NCBI GenBank assembly: GCA_050730855.1
Contig: JBOHNU010000001.1
Coordinates: 248,001-312,000, forward strand
From: DASRJJ01 sp050730855
GTDB taxonomy: Bacteria; Patescibacteriota; Saccharimonadia; Saccharimonadales; UBA4665
Direction of reading: 5' to 3'
Length of the DNA stretch: 64,000 nt
Part shown: positions 56,076-64,000 of the stretch, one piece after another
How positions within the stretch are numbered: position 1 is the first letter of the stretch
How the letters are laid out: each line of letters opens with the position of its first letter
Made by a program: the position numbers and the translations under genes
Notes under the pieces: model-generated
The model's input: the letters and a program-made list of their open reading frames with translations, nothing else
Database searches by the model: none
What the model was told of the DNA's origin: nothing

Positions 56076-57143
56076 CTAGCCTCTCATTAAGCGGTCAAGC
56101 TCGTCAATATCTACGGCCACGGAACGAGCGTCGTCGTAACTGATAGTGCCGTTGTGCACAAGGCTAACGAGCGTTTTATCCATGGACTGCATGCCGAATT
56201 CGGCACCGGTTTGGATAACGGCTTCCAGCTGGTGGGTTTTGCCTTCGCGGATGATGTTGCGCACCGCCGGAGTGGCAACTAAAATTTCGGCCGCTGCGAT
56301 CCGCCCACCGCCGATTGTTGGCAGTAAACGCTGGGACACAACCGACATTAAAATGTTGGATAGCTGCGAGCGAATCTGCGGCTGTTGGTGCGGCGGAAAA
56401 ACGTCGATCATACGGTCGATACTTTGCGAGGCGCTGTTAGTGTGCAGCGTTGCCAGCACCAAGTGGCCGGTTTCGGCAATGGTAATGGCCGAAGCAATTG
56501 TCTCGAGGTCGCGCATCTCACCAATCAGCACGACATCCGGGTCTTCACGAAGTGCCGAACGCAGCGCCGCCGAGAACGAGAATGTGTCGTAATGTACTTC
56601 GCGCTGCACAATTACCGACCGCTTGGAGCGGTGAGTGTACTCGATGGGGTCTTCGATAGTAATTATATGCTCGGCGCGCTCCATGTTGATTTTGTGAATC
56701 ATAGCGGCCAGCGTTGTGGATTTGCCCGAGCCTGTAGGTCCGGTCACCAGCACCAGCCCGCGCGGATAGTCGGCAAACTTATTTACAATAGGCGGCAGGC
56801 CAAGCTGCTCGATGGTTAAAATCTCGTTAGGGATCAGACGCAAAGCCGCCGCCAGATTGCCGCGCTCGTGGAAAGCATTTACGCGGAACCGACCCAGGTC
56901 ACCAAAGGCAAAGCTAAAGTCGAACTCTTTGTCTTTTAGCAAAATCTGCTTTTGGTCGTCGTCTAAAATAGCGAAAATTAGCGTCTCGATCGCTTCGTCG
57001 TTAAGAATGTCGGCACCGTTGACTGCTATGATTTTGCCGTCAACGCGCAGCATCGGCGGCAAGCCTACCTGCAGGTGCAAGTCGGACGCCTTTTTCTTGA
57101 CGACTTCTTCCAGTAATACTTCGATTCTTGGCGTGCCTTGCAT
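56076..57143 (-). CDS. pilT: Pilus retraction ATPase PilT
   Basis: 355 residues. Walker A TGPTGSGKSTTLAAMI near 132-147, Asp box ITIEDPIEYTH, Walker B DPDVVLIGEMRD and His box TGHLVLATLHTNSA. The AIRAEL-like C-terminal motif is represented by GRIAAAEILVATPAVRN. Size and motifs match the retraction motor and not PilB. Retraction fits DNA uptake and host adhesion. Confidence 0.95.
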   Translation of the reverse strand: MQGTPRIEVLLEEVVKKKASDLHLQVGLPPMLRVDGKIIAVNGADILNDEAIETLIFAILDDDQKQILLKDKEFDFSFAFGDLGRFRVNAFHERGNLAAALRLIPNEILTIEQLGLPPIVNKFADYPRGLVLVTGPTGSGKSTTLAAMIHKINMERAEHIITIEDPIEYTHRSKRSVIVQREVHYDTFSFSAALRSALREDPDVVLIGEMRDLETIASAITIAETGHLVLATLHTNSASQSIDRMIDVFPPHQQPQIRSQLSNILMSVVSQRLLPTIGGGRIAAAEILVATPAVRNIIREGKTHQLEAVIQTGAEFGMQSMDKTLVSLVHNGTISYDDARSVAVDIDELDRLMRG

Positions 57144-57152
57144 ACTTGCTCC

Positions 57153-58964
57153 TCAGGCGTTATCCGCGCTGGCTACGCGGTTTATTTCGGTAAGGGTTGT
57201 CGATCCGGATAGTGCCTTTAGGTAACCGTCTTCGCGCATAGTGACCATCCCCTGCTTGATCGCCATTTTCTGGATGTCGTTGCTGGTGGCGCGCTTTAGG
57301 ATAAGCTCCTGGATTTCCGAAGTTATGTTAAATACTTCGTAAATGCCGATGCGCCCCTTGTACCCCCCTGGCGATTCCGGGCTGTCTTTGCCCCTGGCTA
57401 AAGTATAAGCGCTTTGGCCGTGCAGTGGCAAGGTTTTAAAGCCGAGGTCGGTGGCGATCTCAGGCATTTCGGCCTCGGTTTTGGGCAGTAAACGGCCGAC
57501 GGTTTTATCGATTGCCTCGGTTTCGACCTTGTCGGACTGGTAGGTTTCCTTGTCGGGACCAATGCGCCGCACCAGCCGCTGACCAATCACCGTACGCACG
57601 GTGCTGGCAATAAGAAACGGCTCGATCTCCATGTCGAGCAGACGCGGCAAAATGCCGGCGGCGCTGTTAGTGTGCAGCGTGCTGAATACCAAGTGCCCGG
57701 TCAGCGCCGCCTGCACCGCCAGCTCGGCGGTTTCTTTGTCGCGGATCTCGCCCACCATCACCACATCCGGGTCTTGACGCAAAATGGAACGTAGTCCGTT
57801 CGCGAACGTCAACCCCACATCGGCATTCACCTGGATTTGGTTAATGCCCTCCATTTTATATTCAACGGGGTCTTCGAGGGTTACAATATTTATGGCGTCG
57901 CTTTTAACTTCTTGTAGCAACGAGTACAACGAAGTCGACTTACCGGAGCCGGTCGGCCCAGAGGTAAGGATCATGCCGCTCGTGCCTTTTAGGCCTTCGC
58001 GGATAGTGCGCAGCGCGCGACCCATATAGCCCATATCCTCCAAGTGCAAACTAGTGCCGGTTTTGTCGAGCAAACGGATAACCACTTGCTCGCCCCACAC
58101 CGTCGGGCTGATCGCGATACGAAGGTCAATATCCCGGCCGGCGGCGCGGATGCTAAATTCGCCGTCTTGCGGTATGCGATGTTCGTCGATTTTTAGGTTA
58201 GCCAAAATCTTGATACGCGATATAAGCGGCGGCTCGGTGCTTTTGGGCAGACGCAAAATCTCGCGCAAAATACCATCGATGCGACAGCGGATGCGCAGGC
58301 CGCCCTGCTGCGGCTCGACATGGACGTCGCTGGCGCTGTTTTTGGCGGCGAATTCCAAAATAGTAGACAACGCCTTGCTGATCGGCGAGTCCTGCACGAT
58401 GGTCTTGATATTGCGGCCGCCAACGCCGGAAACTATCGGGGCGCTTGCGCCGTTCTCGCCGGCCAGTTGCTGATCGGCGAGACCCAGGTTGGCAATGCCG
58501 CCAAACGCCTCCTTTGAAAGGCTGCCCTGGTACTGTTTTAGAATGTGGCGAATACCGGATTCGCTTGCAGCGTACACCTTGAGCGGCCGACCTATTTTGT
58601 TCGACAAAAAGTCAACAGCCTGCACGTTATCGGCGTCGAGCATGGCCACAACCAACCGGTTTTGCATTTCGCCCAACGGTACCGCCATATAGCGCTCGGC
58701 CACTTCGGCCGGCAATAGGTCAATCACCTTGCCGTCAATGCGAGCGGTCGACAAATTGACGTAAGGCACCTTAGTAACTTGCGCAATAGTCCGCGTCAAT
58801 GCCTCGTCTGACACCTGGCCGCTCGAAACCAACATACTTAAAAGGGGCGTCCCTTGGTCGGTTGCTTGCTTTTTGAGGTCGGCCAGTTGGTCGGCAGTCA
58901 AAACACCGTCGGAGACCAGCGTGTCTTCGACCTGCTTTTGGGCGGTTGTGGACAGCACGCTCAC
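57153..58964 (-). CDS. pilB: Pilus extension ATPase PilB
   Basis: 603 residues. The N-terminal GspE/MshEN domain is followed by Walker A TSGPTGSGKSTSLYSLL near 334-349, LEDPVEY, QDPDVVMVGEIRD and the His box GHLVFSTLHTNSAA. The tetracysteine zinc site of many PilB proteins is missing from the C-terminal region, which reads RIGPDKETYQSDKVETEA instead. GTG start. It powers extension, paired with PilT. Confidence 0.95.
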   Translation of the reverse strand: MSVLSTTAQKQVEDTLVSDGVLTADQLADLKKQATDQGTPLLSMLVSSGQVSDEALTRTIAQVTKVPYVNLSTARIDGKVIDLLPAEVAERYMAVPLGEMQNRLVVAMLDADNVQAVDFLSNKIGRPLKVYAASESGIRHILKQYQGSLSKEAFGGIANLGLADQQLAGENGASAPIVSGVGGRNIKTIVQDSPISKALSTILEFAAKNSASDVHVEPQQGGLRIRCRIDGILREILRLPKSTEPPLISRIKILANLKIDEHRIPQDGEFSIRAAGRDIDLRIAISPTVWGEQVVIRLLDKTGTSLHLEDMGYMGRALRTIREGLKGTSGMILTSGPTGSGKSTSLYSLLQEVKSDAINIVTLEDPVEYKMEGINQIQVNADVGLTFANGLRSILRQDPDVVMVGEIRDKETAELAVQAALTGHLVFSTLHTNSAAGILPRLLDMEIEPFLIASTVRTVIGQRLVRRIGPDKETYQSDKVETEAIDKTVGRLLPKTEAEMPEIATDLGFKTLPLHGQSAYTLARGKDSPESPGGYKGRIGIYEVFNITSEIQELILKRATSNDIQKMAIKQGMVTMREDGYLKALSGSTTLTEINRVASADNA

Positions 58965-58967
58965 GGC

Positions 58968-59219
58968 TTACTGCCCCTGCGTATTGAACGGGCTAGGGTT
59001 AGTGCCGCCACCGATTGTAATAAGCTGGGTCGGGTTGATGGAGGTGCCGTTAAAGTACTTGGTGGGAGGCGGCGGGAACTCGGAAGTAATAGCCTCTACG
59101 ACTTCGGCGGTTTGCTCGCGGTTCTGGGGCGAGCCAAAAATCTGCCCGGACACAATAAAGGCTATAACGGCGCTTACAAACACCATCACAACTATCAGCG
59201 CTACGTCCTTTTGTTTCAT
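58968..59219 (-). CDS. Small membrane-anchored pilus-locus protein (PilP position)
   Basis: 83 residues. One helix (ALIVVMVFVSAVIAFIVSG) and a periplasm-facing tail with proline-rich FPPPPTKYF and ITIGGGTNPSP. Its place between pilO and pilB corresponds to pilP in other pilus operons, but it has no visible PilP domain. ATGA overlap with pilO supports a structural role in the alignment complex. Confidence 0.6.
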   Translation of the reverse strand: MKQKDVALIVVMVFVSAVIAFIVSGQIFGSPQNREQTAEVVEAITSEFPPPPTKYFNGTSINPTQLITIGGGTNPSPFNTQGQ

Positions 59220-59890
59220 TGCACAACCTCGTCTTCGATGCTTAGCGTTTTCTCGGACTGGTAGTAGGTTTGCGCCTCAAAAGTTGCCGTCATACTTGTT
59301 TCGCCGCCGGCGAGCTCCAAGCTAAGGACTTGGAATGGCCGAATAGAGCGGAGCAAAAGGCTGGTAAGCCCTTGTATGCTTTGGTATGAGCCGCTCACCT
59401 GTAACTGGAACGGCATTGCAACAGCCTCCGGAGCACCGCTGGTCTGCAGGCCGCCTTTGGATGCCTCTTCGTCGGTTCCGCTAATGCCTAAAATCTTCAG
59501 ATTTTGACTGGTAATGAGAGCCTCGAGGCTGGTGGTAAGCGCCGGGAAGTCATAGCGACTCGGCAGAGCATCCAGAATAAGTTTTGCGTTGTCGCCGTCC
59601 TGCGGCCCCTGGCCGTCGGTGTCGCCACCCAGGACGTTAGGGTCGTCGGCTACAAAATCACGGTACGAGTTTTTCAGGCTGTCGACGGCCTCTAGATCAG
59701 CCTCTATTTGTTTAAGCGCCTCTTTTTTGGCACCAATAACTTTGTTTTGGTAGGCAACCTGGCTAACAAGCGCCCGGCCGCCAACCAGGCCGAAAACCAG
59801 CACAAAGGCGGCGATACTTGTGGCGACCACCATCGAGCTGTTTGCCTTGCTTATTAAGCTGCGCTTTGTAAAAGATGTCGTCCGTGCCAT
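59216..59890 (-). CDS. pilO: Pilus alignment protein PilO
   Basis: 224 residues. Short cytoplasmic N-terminus, one helix (AAFVLVFGLVGGRALVSQV), a coiled-coil of about 40 residues and a ferredoxin-like domain with LITSQNLKILGISG. Its length and topology match PilO; sequence motifs are weak, and the call leans on gene order pilM-N-O. Confidence 0.85.
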   Translation of the reverse strand: MARTTSFTKRSLISKANSSMVVATSIAAFVLVFGLVGGRALVSQVAYQNKVIGAKKEALKQIEADLEAVDSLKNSYRDFVADDPNVLGGDTDGQGPQDGDNAKLILDALPSRYDFPALTTSLEALITSQNLKILGISGTDEEASKGGLQTSGAPEAVAMPFQLQVSGSYQSIQGLTSLLLRSIRPFQVLSLELAGGETSMTATFEAQTYYQSEKTLSIEDEVVQ

Positions 59891-59891
59891 G

Positions 59892-60572
59892 TTACTCCCC
59901 CTGCTCCCCTGTTTGTTGCTGGAATAACGCCGCGGGCTGCGCCACTTCGGAGCGCGTAGTCACAACGTTTGGAACGGTCAGTTTGACTTCTTCGAGCTCG
60001 CTGAATATTGCTGGGTCAAACGCGGCGGTTATGGTGTAGGTGGCCACCTCTTCGTCCCGGCCAAAGCTCGACAAAACTACGGAAGAAAAAGCCTGCTGTG
60101 CAGTGTTGTTTTTGGCGGTAGTAAACTGAGTAAACTTAAGTGTATCGGTAAACACGTTCACAACCTCCAGGCTGGAGGCCGACCCGCTAATGGAAATAGT
60201 GTTTTTGGCAAAGTCGACGTGCAGCCGGGCGATGGTTGCATCGGCAGGTGTAATTTGCGAAACATAACCGTACAGGCGGCCTGCCACCGCTTTGTCATTG
60301 TGCAGTCCGGGCAGCGACTTTAGCTGATTTTGTACGGTCAGGATTCTGTCGAGGTCGGGGGTGCTGCTAAGAGCCGCACCTTTCTGGTCGATATCGCGGC
60401 TAAGATCGTTAAGGCTTTTGCGCTGGACGCCAAATACAAAGCTGGAGAGCACGGCGATAATAACAACAGTGCCGATAATAACAACGGTAGAAGCGGTCAT
60501 AAACAGCCGTTTTTGGCGGCGCGCCTTGAGGTACTGGACTTTTATGTCGGGCAGCAGGTTAAACTGAACCAT
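59892..60572 (-). CDS. pilN: Pilus alignment protein PilN
   Basis: 226 residues. It starts MVQFNLLPDIKVQYLKARRQKR, with the FNLLPD motif that binds PilM in other systems, followed by a helix and a coiled coil. The remainder is a ferredoxin-like domain. Confidence 0.9.
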   Translation of the reverse strand: MVQFNLLPDIKVQYLKARRQKRLFMTASTVVIIGTVVIIAVLSSFVFGVQRKSLNDLSRDIDQKGAALSSTPDLDRILTVQNQLKSLPGLHNDKAVAGRLYGYVSQITPADATIARLHVDFAKNTISISGSASSLEVVNVFTDTLKFTQFTTAKNNTAQQAFSSVVLSSFGRDEEVATYTITAAFDPAIFSELEEVKLTVPNVVTTRSEVAQPAALFQQQTGEQGE

Positions 60573-60574
60573 AA

Positions 60575-61615
60575 CTACGCCAACCTTTCTGCCAAGCCGG
60601 CGGCCACTCCAAAGTGGTTACTCACGGCGAGCAATTCGTTCTGCCGGTCGGGGGCGAACGTCACGTTACGCCATGCGTTGCCAATCTCCACCTCCAGCGC
60701 GAACTTGTTTGCCAAATACAGCGGAAACTCCGGCAACGCCGACGCGCCGCCGGTTACAACAATGCGCCCCAGGCGGTTTTCGGTGTAACGACTCTGGAAA
60801 AACTTGATGGACTTATCGATCTCGCCGGTTAAAACATCTACCGTGCCGATAATGGCGTCGTAAATGCGCCCCTCCAGTTTGTTGCGCGCCAGGCCAAACT
60901 TAAACACGAATTGCCTGGCCTGCTTGTCGTCGATGTTGAGATTTTGCGCGGCGGTGCGCACAATCGCCTCCGTACCAGTGGGGATTGACCGCGTGAGGCG
61001 CGGTACGCCGTTGGTAGTAACAACTATATCGGTGTTTTTGCTGCCGATGTCGAGCACCATTTGCGGCTGCATAGCATCGGGAGCAACGAGGGCGCGGGTA
61101 AGCGCCAGGTTGTCCGGCTCGAACGCAATAACCTCCAGACCCACCGACTCCAGCATATCCAGCCTCTGCTCGATAAAACTATTTTCGACGCTGGAAATGA
61201 GTACCTCAACCTTGGTTTTGTCTTTTGGCGAGTCGCCCAATACTGCCCAGTCCATTTTGGAACGCTCAAGCGGTGTGGGAATTAGCGAGTCCGCCTGGTA
61301 ACGGATGGCCTTGGAAAGCTCGGACGCGGGCAGGCGGTCGAAGTCCACAACCGCAGTAAACACGCGCTGCGAGGGTATGCCAACCGCCACGTTCCGCGTG
61401 TTGACCCCCGATTGAGCCACTAGGTTGTGGATTATCTGGCTTAGCCGCTGCTGGTCGGTTTTGGAATCGCTCAAAACCAGCTTGCTGTCCACCGGCACGT
61501 AGGCGTAGCGGTCAAGGTTTTTGACCGGGCCGCTGCCGCGCAGCTCAACTAATCGGACAGCGGTTGTACCGATGTCCAGGCCGAAAAATGCAGATACCCC
61601 AGTTAGTAAACCCAT
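60575..61615 (-). CDS. pilM: Pilus assembly ATP-binding protein PilM
   Basis: 346 residues, actin-like fold as in FtsA. FFGLDIGTTAVRLVELRG opens it, VLDIGSKNTDIVVT is phosphate-2 and VVTGGASALPEFPLYL the adenosine loop. ATG 61615 is chosen because the motif starts 10 residues later. TATACT (61630-61625) lies 9 nt upstream. It should bind the PilN N-terminus in the cytoplasm. Confidence 0.94.
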   Translation of the reverse strand: MGLLTGVSAFFGLDIGTTAVRLVELRGSGPVKNLDRYAYVPVDSKLVLSDSKTDQQRLSQIIHNLVAQSGVNTRNVAVGIPSQRVFTAVVDFDRLPASELSKAIRYQADSLIPTPLERSKMDWAVLGDSPKDKTKVEVLISSVENSFIEQRLDMLESVGLEVIAFEPDNLALTRALVAPDAMQPQMVLDIGSKNTDIVVTTNGVPRLTRSIPTGTEAIVRTAAQNLNIDDKQARQFVFKFGLARNKLEGRIYDAIIGTVDVLTGEIDKSIKFFQSRYTENRLGRIVVTGGASALPEFPLYLANKFALEVEIGNAWRNVTFAPDRQNELLAVSNHFGVAAGLAERLA

Positions 61616-61648
61616 ATTGCTTAAAGTATAGCATAAGCAGCGTGAGTT

Positions 61649-61757
61649 CAGGCAACCCGGATGTGTTCCAAGACGGCACTTGCGGGTCACGAAATGTGCT
61701 TGAATAGCACATTTCGCGCTTCCGAGGTGCCGTCTTGGAACACATCCGGGTTGCCTG
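61649..61757. repeat. 109-bp near-perfect inverted repeat between the surface protein and pilM
   Basis: Perfect 31-bp outer arms (61649-61679 and 61727-61757, beginning CAGGCAACCC), a 10-nt unpaired step on each side, then perfect 11-bp inner arms (CGAAATGTGCT / AGCACATTTCG) around a 5-nt loop. It begins four bases after the stop of the gene at 61762. It has no T run, so it is not a standard terminator. No other copy was noticed in this window. Confidence 0.9.
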
Positions 61758-61761
61758 ACGA

Positions 61762-63747
61762 TTACAAAATTGGCGGCAGGCTGATGATGGCGTCGTAGTC
61801 AGGTGTTGGGCCGGACTCGGGCGGCTGCCTAAGCCAAAGTGCCGGGCTGTAGTTAAATACTTCTGCGGCCTGGTTGGCCGCGCTTGTTTCGCCGGCGCTG
61901 CTTTGCCCTAAAGAGCCGTGTGTACGCATCAGGTGGATACTGTCGGCTGCCACGGAGCCGTTTACCGTCAGTTTATTATTGCAGGTACTAAACAGCGAGC
62001 CGTCCAGCGGCAGCGCCCCAAAGCTGGTTGCGCAGGTGTAAAACCTGCCGCCCGCGCCGGCATCATTTTTTTGCGCCACATACAGCCCGTCGAGCTGCGT
62101 CACCGTGCTGCTAACGTAAATATTCCCCTTCACTACTAGCCGGAACGTTGGCATCTGGCCGATCGGCCACGAGGCTGCGGGCGAGCCAACTAAAATGTTG
62201 TCGTTTACAAACACGTCGCCTTCTATAAAAACCGAAATCTGTTCGTTAACGTCGACCAAGCCGCCGTGCAAAGTAGTGTTGCCGCTAGCGGCGTAGGCGC
62301 CGGTTGTCATAAGGTTAAAGCTGGGCGGGAACGGCTGGGTGGAGCCGGGCTTGGCGGCGTAGTAATCCGGCAGGCACGGCAGGCGGTCGAAATTGCCTCC
62401 GTAATTGCCGGCATTTGGATTGGCGGCGGTATTGGTAAAGCTCAAGCCCGTCGGCCCTCCCGAGGGGTCTCCCAGGGTGGTTGCAAAATCCTGTAGTAGC
62501 TTCATGGCAAAGCCAGCGTATTGCGTCCCGGCGCCTGCAAAGTTGCCGGCGCTGCGCTTGCTCCAGCCAACCGCGGCGGCATTTAGGTTGGGCACGCAGG
62601 CTCCGAAGGTGTCGGCAAGGCCGCTCCCCGCCATAACGTCGCCGCCGAACGCCCGGACGTAAGGCTTGTTGGCGACAGGCAAGCAAACCTCGTACCCCCG
62701 CGAGGCAACTGCCGGCGACGCCGGACTAACGAAAAGCGAGCGGCAGACGGTTTGGTTTGTAGCGGTAACGGTGACTGTTTCGGCCGCAACGCTGTTTAGC
62801 CCAGGGGTAAAAGATTTGGGGCAGCTGGTAAGCGGTGGCAAGTAACCCGGCGGGCTGCTGCCGCTGGTGGGTGTGGGCGGGGTTGGGAAATAGCCGTTGT
62901 GGATGTTGGCGTATATAGTGCAACTTACGCTGGGGCTGGGGTCGGAGCCGGTGTTAGTAGCCTGATACACAAACCGCACGGTGTCGCCTACCTCGGCGGC
63001 CGTTGCCGAACTGTCACCATTTACCTCCAGGCCGATGCCTGGCTCGAGATTATAATTAAGCGCTTTGGGCTTGTCCAGGCCGCTTTCGAGGTTGCCCACC
63101 GGGTTCATACACTCGCGCCGAATCATATACTTAATATTTCCGCCCGTATCGCGAAAAATAATAAAATTGGTAAAGTAACTGGGGTCATTGCACCGCGAGT
63201 TACTCGGCGTATCGGTAAACGGCGCTACATCGTTTTCGTCGTCCTGGTAGTAGGTGTTGACGATGCCGCACGGCGTATGCAGAGAAACAAACCAGTCGAT
63301 GCGCCCATTCGAGCCAGTCGAACGACTGCCGTTTTCCGACGTCGAGGCATAGCTGTTAACCCTATCCTTCCAATCTTGCAGCTCGGCCGCGCTAACGCTT
63401 TTGGGCGGCCCGGCCGGACGGCCGATCATATTTAAAATTATAAACTGCGCGCCGGTGACCCGTTGAGCGTTGCTGGAATTGAGGTCGCCCTGGACGAGTT
63501 GTATAAGCTCCCCGGCGGTGTTTACCCAGCCCGGCACGCCGCCCAGCCGCACGTCGTCGCCTACCGGGTCGTAATTGTTATTAAAGTAACCGCAGTTTCT
63601 GCGCCGGTCGAAGGCTAAAATCGGCCGACCTGGGTTGGTGCACTGCGGGTCGGCTGCCTGCGCCCGTTCAATAAACAAAGTCGCTGCTGCCCCAACCGGC
63701 GTTAACAGCATTGTCAACGACGCAAATATAAGTATGAGGCGCTTCAT
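61762..63747 (-). CDS. Large secreted protein of the pilus locus
   Basis: 661 residues. Signal peptide: MKRLILIFASLTMLLTPVG followed by AQAADP-type cleavage near residue 31. The mature protein is Gly/Ser/Asn/Pro-rich, with about a dozen Cys and an internal region (about 225-300) resembling a beta-sandwich (VGDTVRFVYQATNTGSDPSPS). The C-terminus, FNYSPALWLRQPP preceded by NKLTVNGSVAADSI, resembles pilus-locus adhesin-like proteins that I know from CPR. A host-contact or pilus-tip role is inferred. Its stop precedes the big inverted repeat. Confidence 0.65.
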   Translation of the reverse strand: MKRLILIFASLTMLLTPVGAAATLFIERAQAADPQCTNPGRPILAFDRRRNCGYFNNNYDPVGDDVRLGGVPGWVNTAGELIQLVQGDLNSSNAQRVTGAQFIILNMIGRPAGPPKSVSAAELQDWKDRVNSYASTSENGSRSTGSNGRIDWFVSLHTPCGIVNTYYQDDENDVAPFTDTPSNSRCNDPSYFTNFIIFRDTGGNIKYMIRRECMNPVGNLESGLDKPKALNYNLEPGIGLEVNGDSSATAAEVGDTVRFVYQATNTGSDPSPSVSCTIYANIHNGYFPTPPTPTSGSSPPGYLPPLTSCPKSFTPGLNSVAAETVTVTATNQTVCRSLFVSPASPAVASRGYEVCLPVANKPYVRAFGGDVMAGSGLADTFGACVPNLNAAAVGWSKRSAGNFAGAGTQYAGFAMKLLQDFATTLGDPSGGPTGLSFTNTAANPNAGNYGGNFDRLPCLPDYYAAKPGSTQPFPPSFNLMTTGAYAASGNTTLHGGLVDVNEQISVFIEGDVFVNDNILVGSPAASWPIGQMPTFRLVVKGNIYVSSTVTQLDGLYVAQKNDAGAGGRFYTCATSFGALPLDGSLFSTCNNKLTVNGSVAADSIHLMRTHGSLGQSSAGETSAANQAAEVFNYSPALWLRQPPESGPTPDYDAIISLPPIL

Positions 63748-64000
63748 TGCTGCCCCGCCTCTTTTAGTTGCTCGATACGCGCTTTGAGGCTGTTTATACG
63801 CGCTTCGGCATTCTCGGAAGTGGGATTGCTCGTAATGTAGCCCACATAAGTCTCGAACTGCTGGATTGCCAGCTCGGTTTCGCCCAAACGTTCATACAGC
63901 TCACCTACCAACAGCCCGTCGCTGGCGGCGTCCGACGGGTCGAGCTGGTGCTTTTGCTCGTAGTAGCCAATCGCCTCCGAGAGCTTGCCGGCATTGGCGG
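63744..64000 (-). CDS. TPR-repeat protein, C-terminal part only
   Basis: About 85 residues are visible before the window ends. SEAIGYYEQKHQLDPSDAAS and VGELYERLGETELAIQQFE are two tetratricopeptide repeats with the alternating hydrophobic pattern, and a coiled-coil-like end (INSLKARIEQLKEAG) follows. The stop overlaps the start of the secreted protein (ATGA), so the two are co-translated. Gene start and full function lie outside the window. Confidence 0.7.
   Translation of the reverse strand, partial: ANAGKLSEAIGYYEQKHQLDPSDAASDGLLVGELYERLGETELAIQQFETYVGYITSNPTSENAEARINSLKARIEQLKEAGQQ

Noticed and set aside
61649..61757. Integron attC-like site.
   Set aside because: The arms lack the RYYYAAC / GTTRRRY core sites and no cassette or integrase is adjacent; the recombinase at 45129 is of the Xer type.

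Overview
The window is a chromosome segment of a member of Candidatus Saccharibacteria (TM7, Candidate Phyla Radiation). The 16S rRNA gene contains the sites I remember for the TM7-directed probes and primers at about E. coli positions 305-314, 580, 910 and 1177. The gene set also fits: a complete type IV pilus locus, reduced translation factors and no biosynthetic operons. TGA acts as a normal stop, so this is not a UGA-recoding CPR lineage. No CRISPR array, insertion sequence or prophage was seen.

Layout. 1-5000 (minus): ftsZ (cut by the window edge), ftsA, map, adk, a YqeY-type protein, rpsU and a small regulator. 5019-8448 (plus): priA-def-fmt. 8503-11815 (minus): a DUF5663-type protein, infB and an S1-domain protein. 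11942-13190 (plus): a ROK-family protein and a metallopeptidase. 13235-19648 (minus): a KGG protein and the rrn operon (16S, tRNA-Ile, tRNA-Ala, an unusually long 23S, 5S). 19850-28018 (minus): gyrA, gyrB, a VirD4/TraG-like ATPase with a small partner, and a membrane protein. 28035-28486: two divergent structured RNAs not previously known to me. 28511-31171 (plus): comM and infC-rpmI-rplT; infC starts at ATT. 31220-38384: rnpB, an ASCH-RNase H fusion, a structured RNA joined to tRNA-Pro, a site-2 protease, rpmB, an MBL protein, and thrS-ATL-miaA behind a convincing threonine T-box leader. 38500-45050: a 37-residue ORF, nrdR, a glycosyltransferase, a frameshifted gene, a foldase, ndk and five tRNAs. 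45129-64000: a tyrosine recombinase, the minor pilin operon, pilD, a fatty-acid activation/acylation pair, pilA, pilC-T-B-(small)-O-N-M, a large secreted protein and a TPR protein.

Together the genes cover division, replication restart, supercoiling, translation, natural transformation (pilus plus ComM) and acquisition of outside lipids.

The most striking genome-scale signal is that at least eleven genes have a -10 hexamer placed exactly 6 or 7 nt before the start codon. This predicts leaderless mRNAs. Ribosomal and factor genes instead keep a leader with a Shine-Dalgarno site. The strongest specific discoveries are the thrS T-box, whose UGGA bulge matches the U discriminator of the tRNA-Thr in this window; three structured non-coding RNA candidates whose predicted +1 falls on the first paired base; and a 109-bp hairpin with perfect 31-bp arms in the pilus locus. 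All functions are read from sequence alone; no database search was possible.
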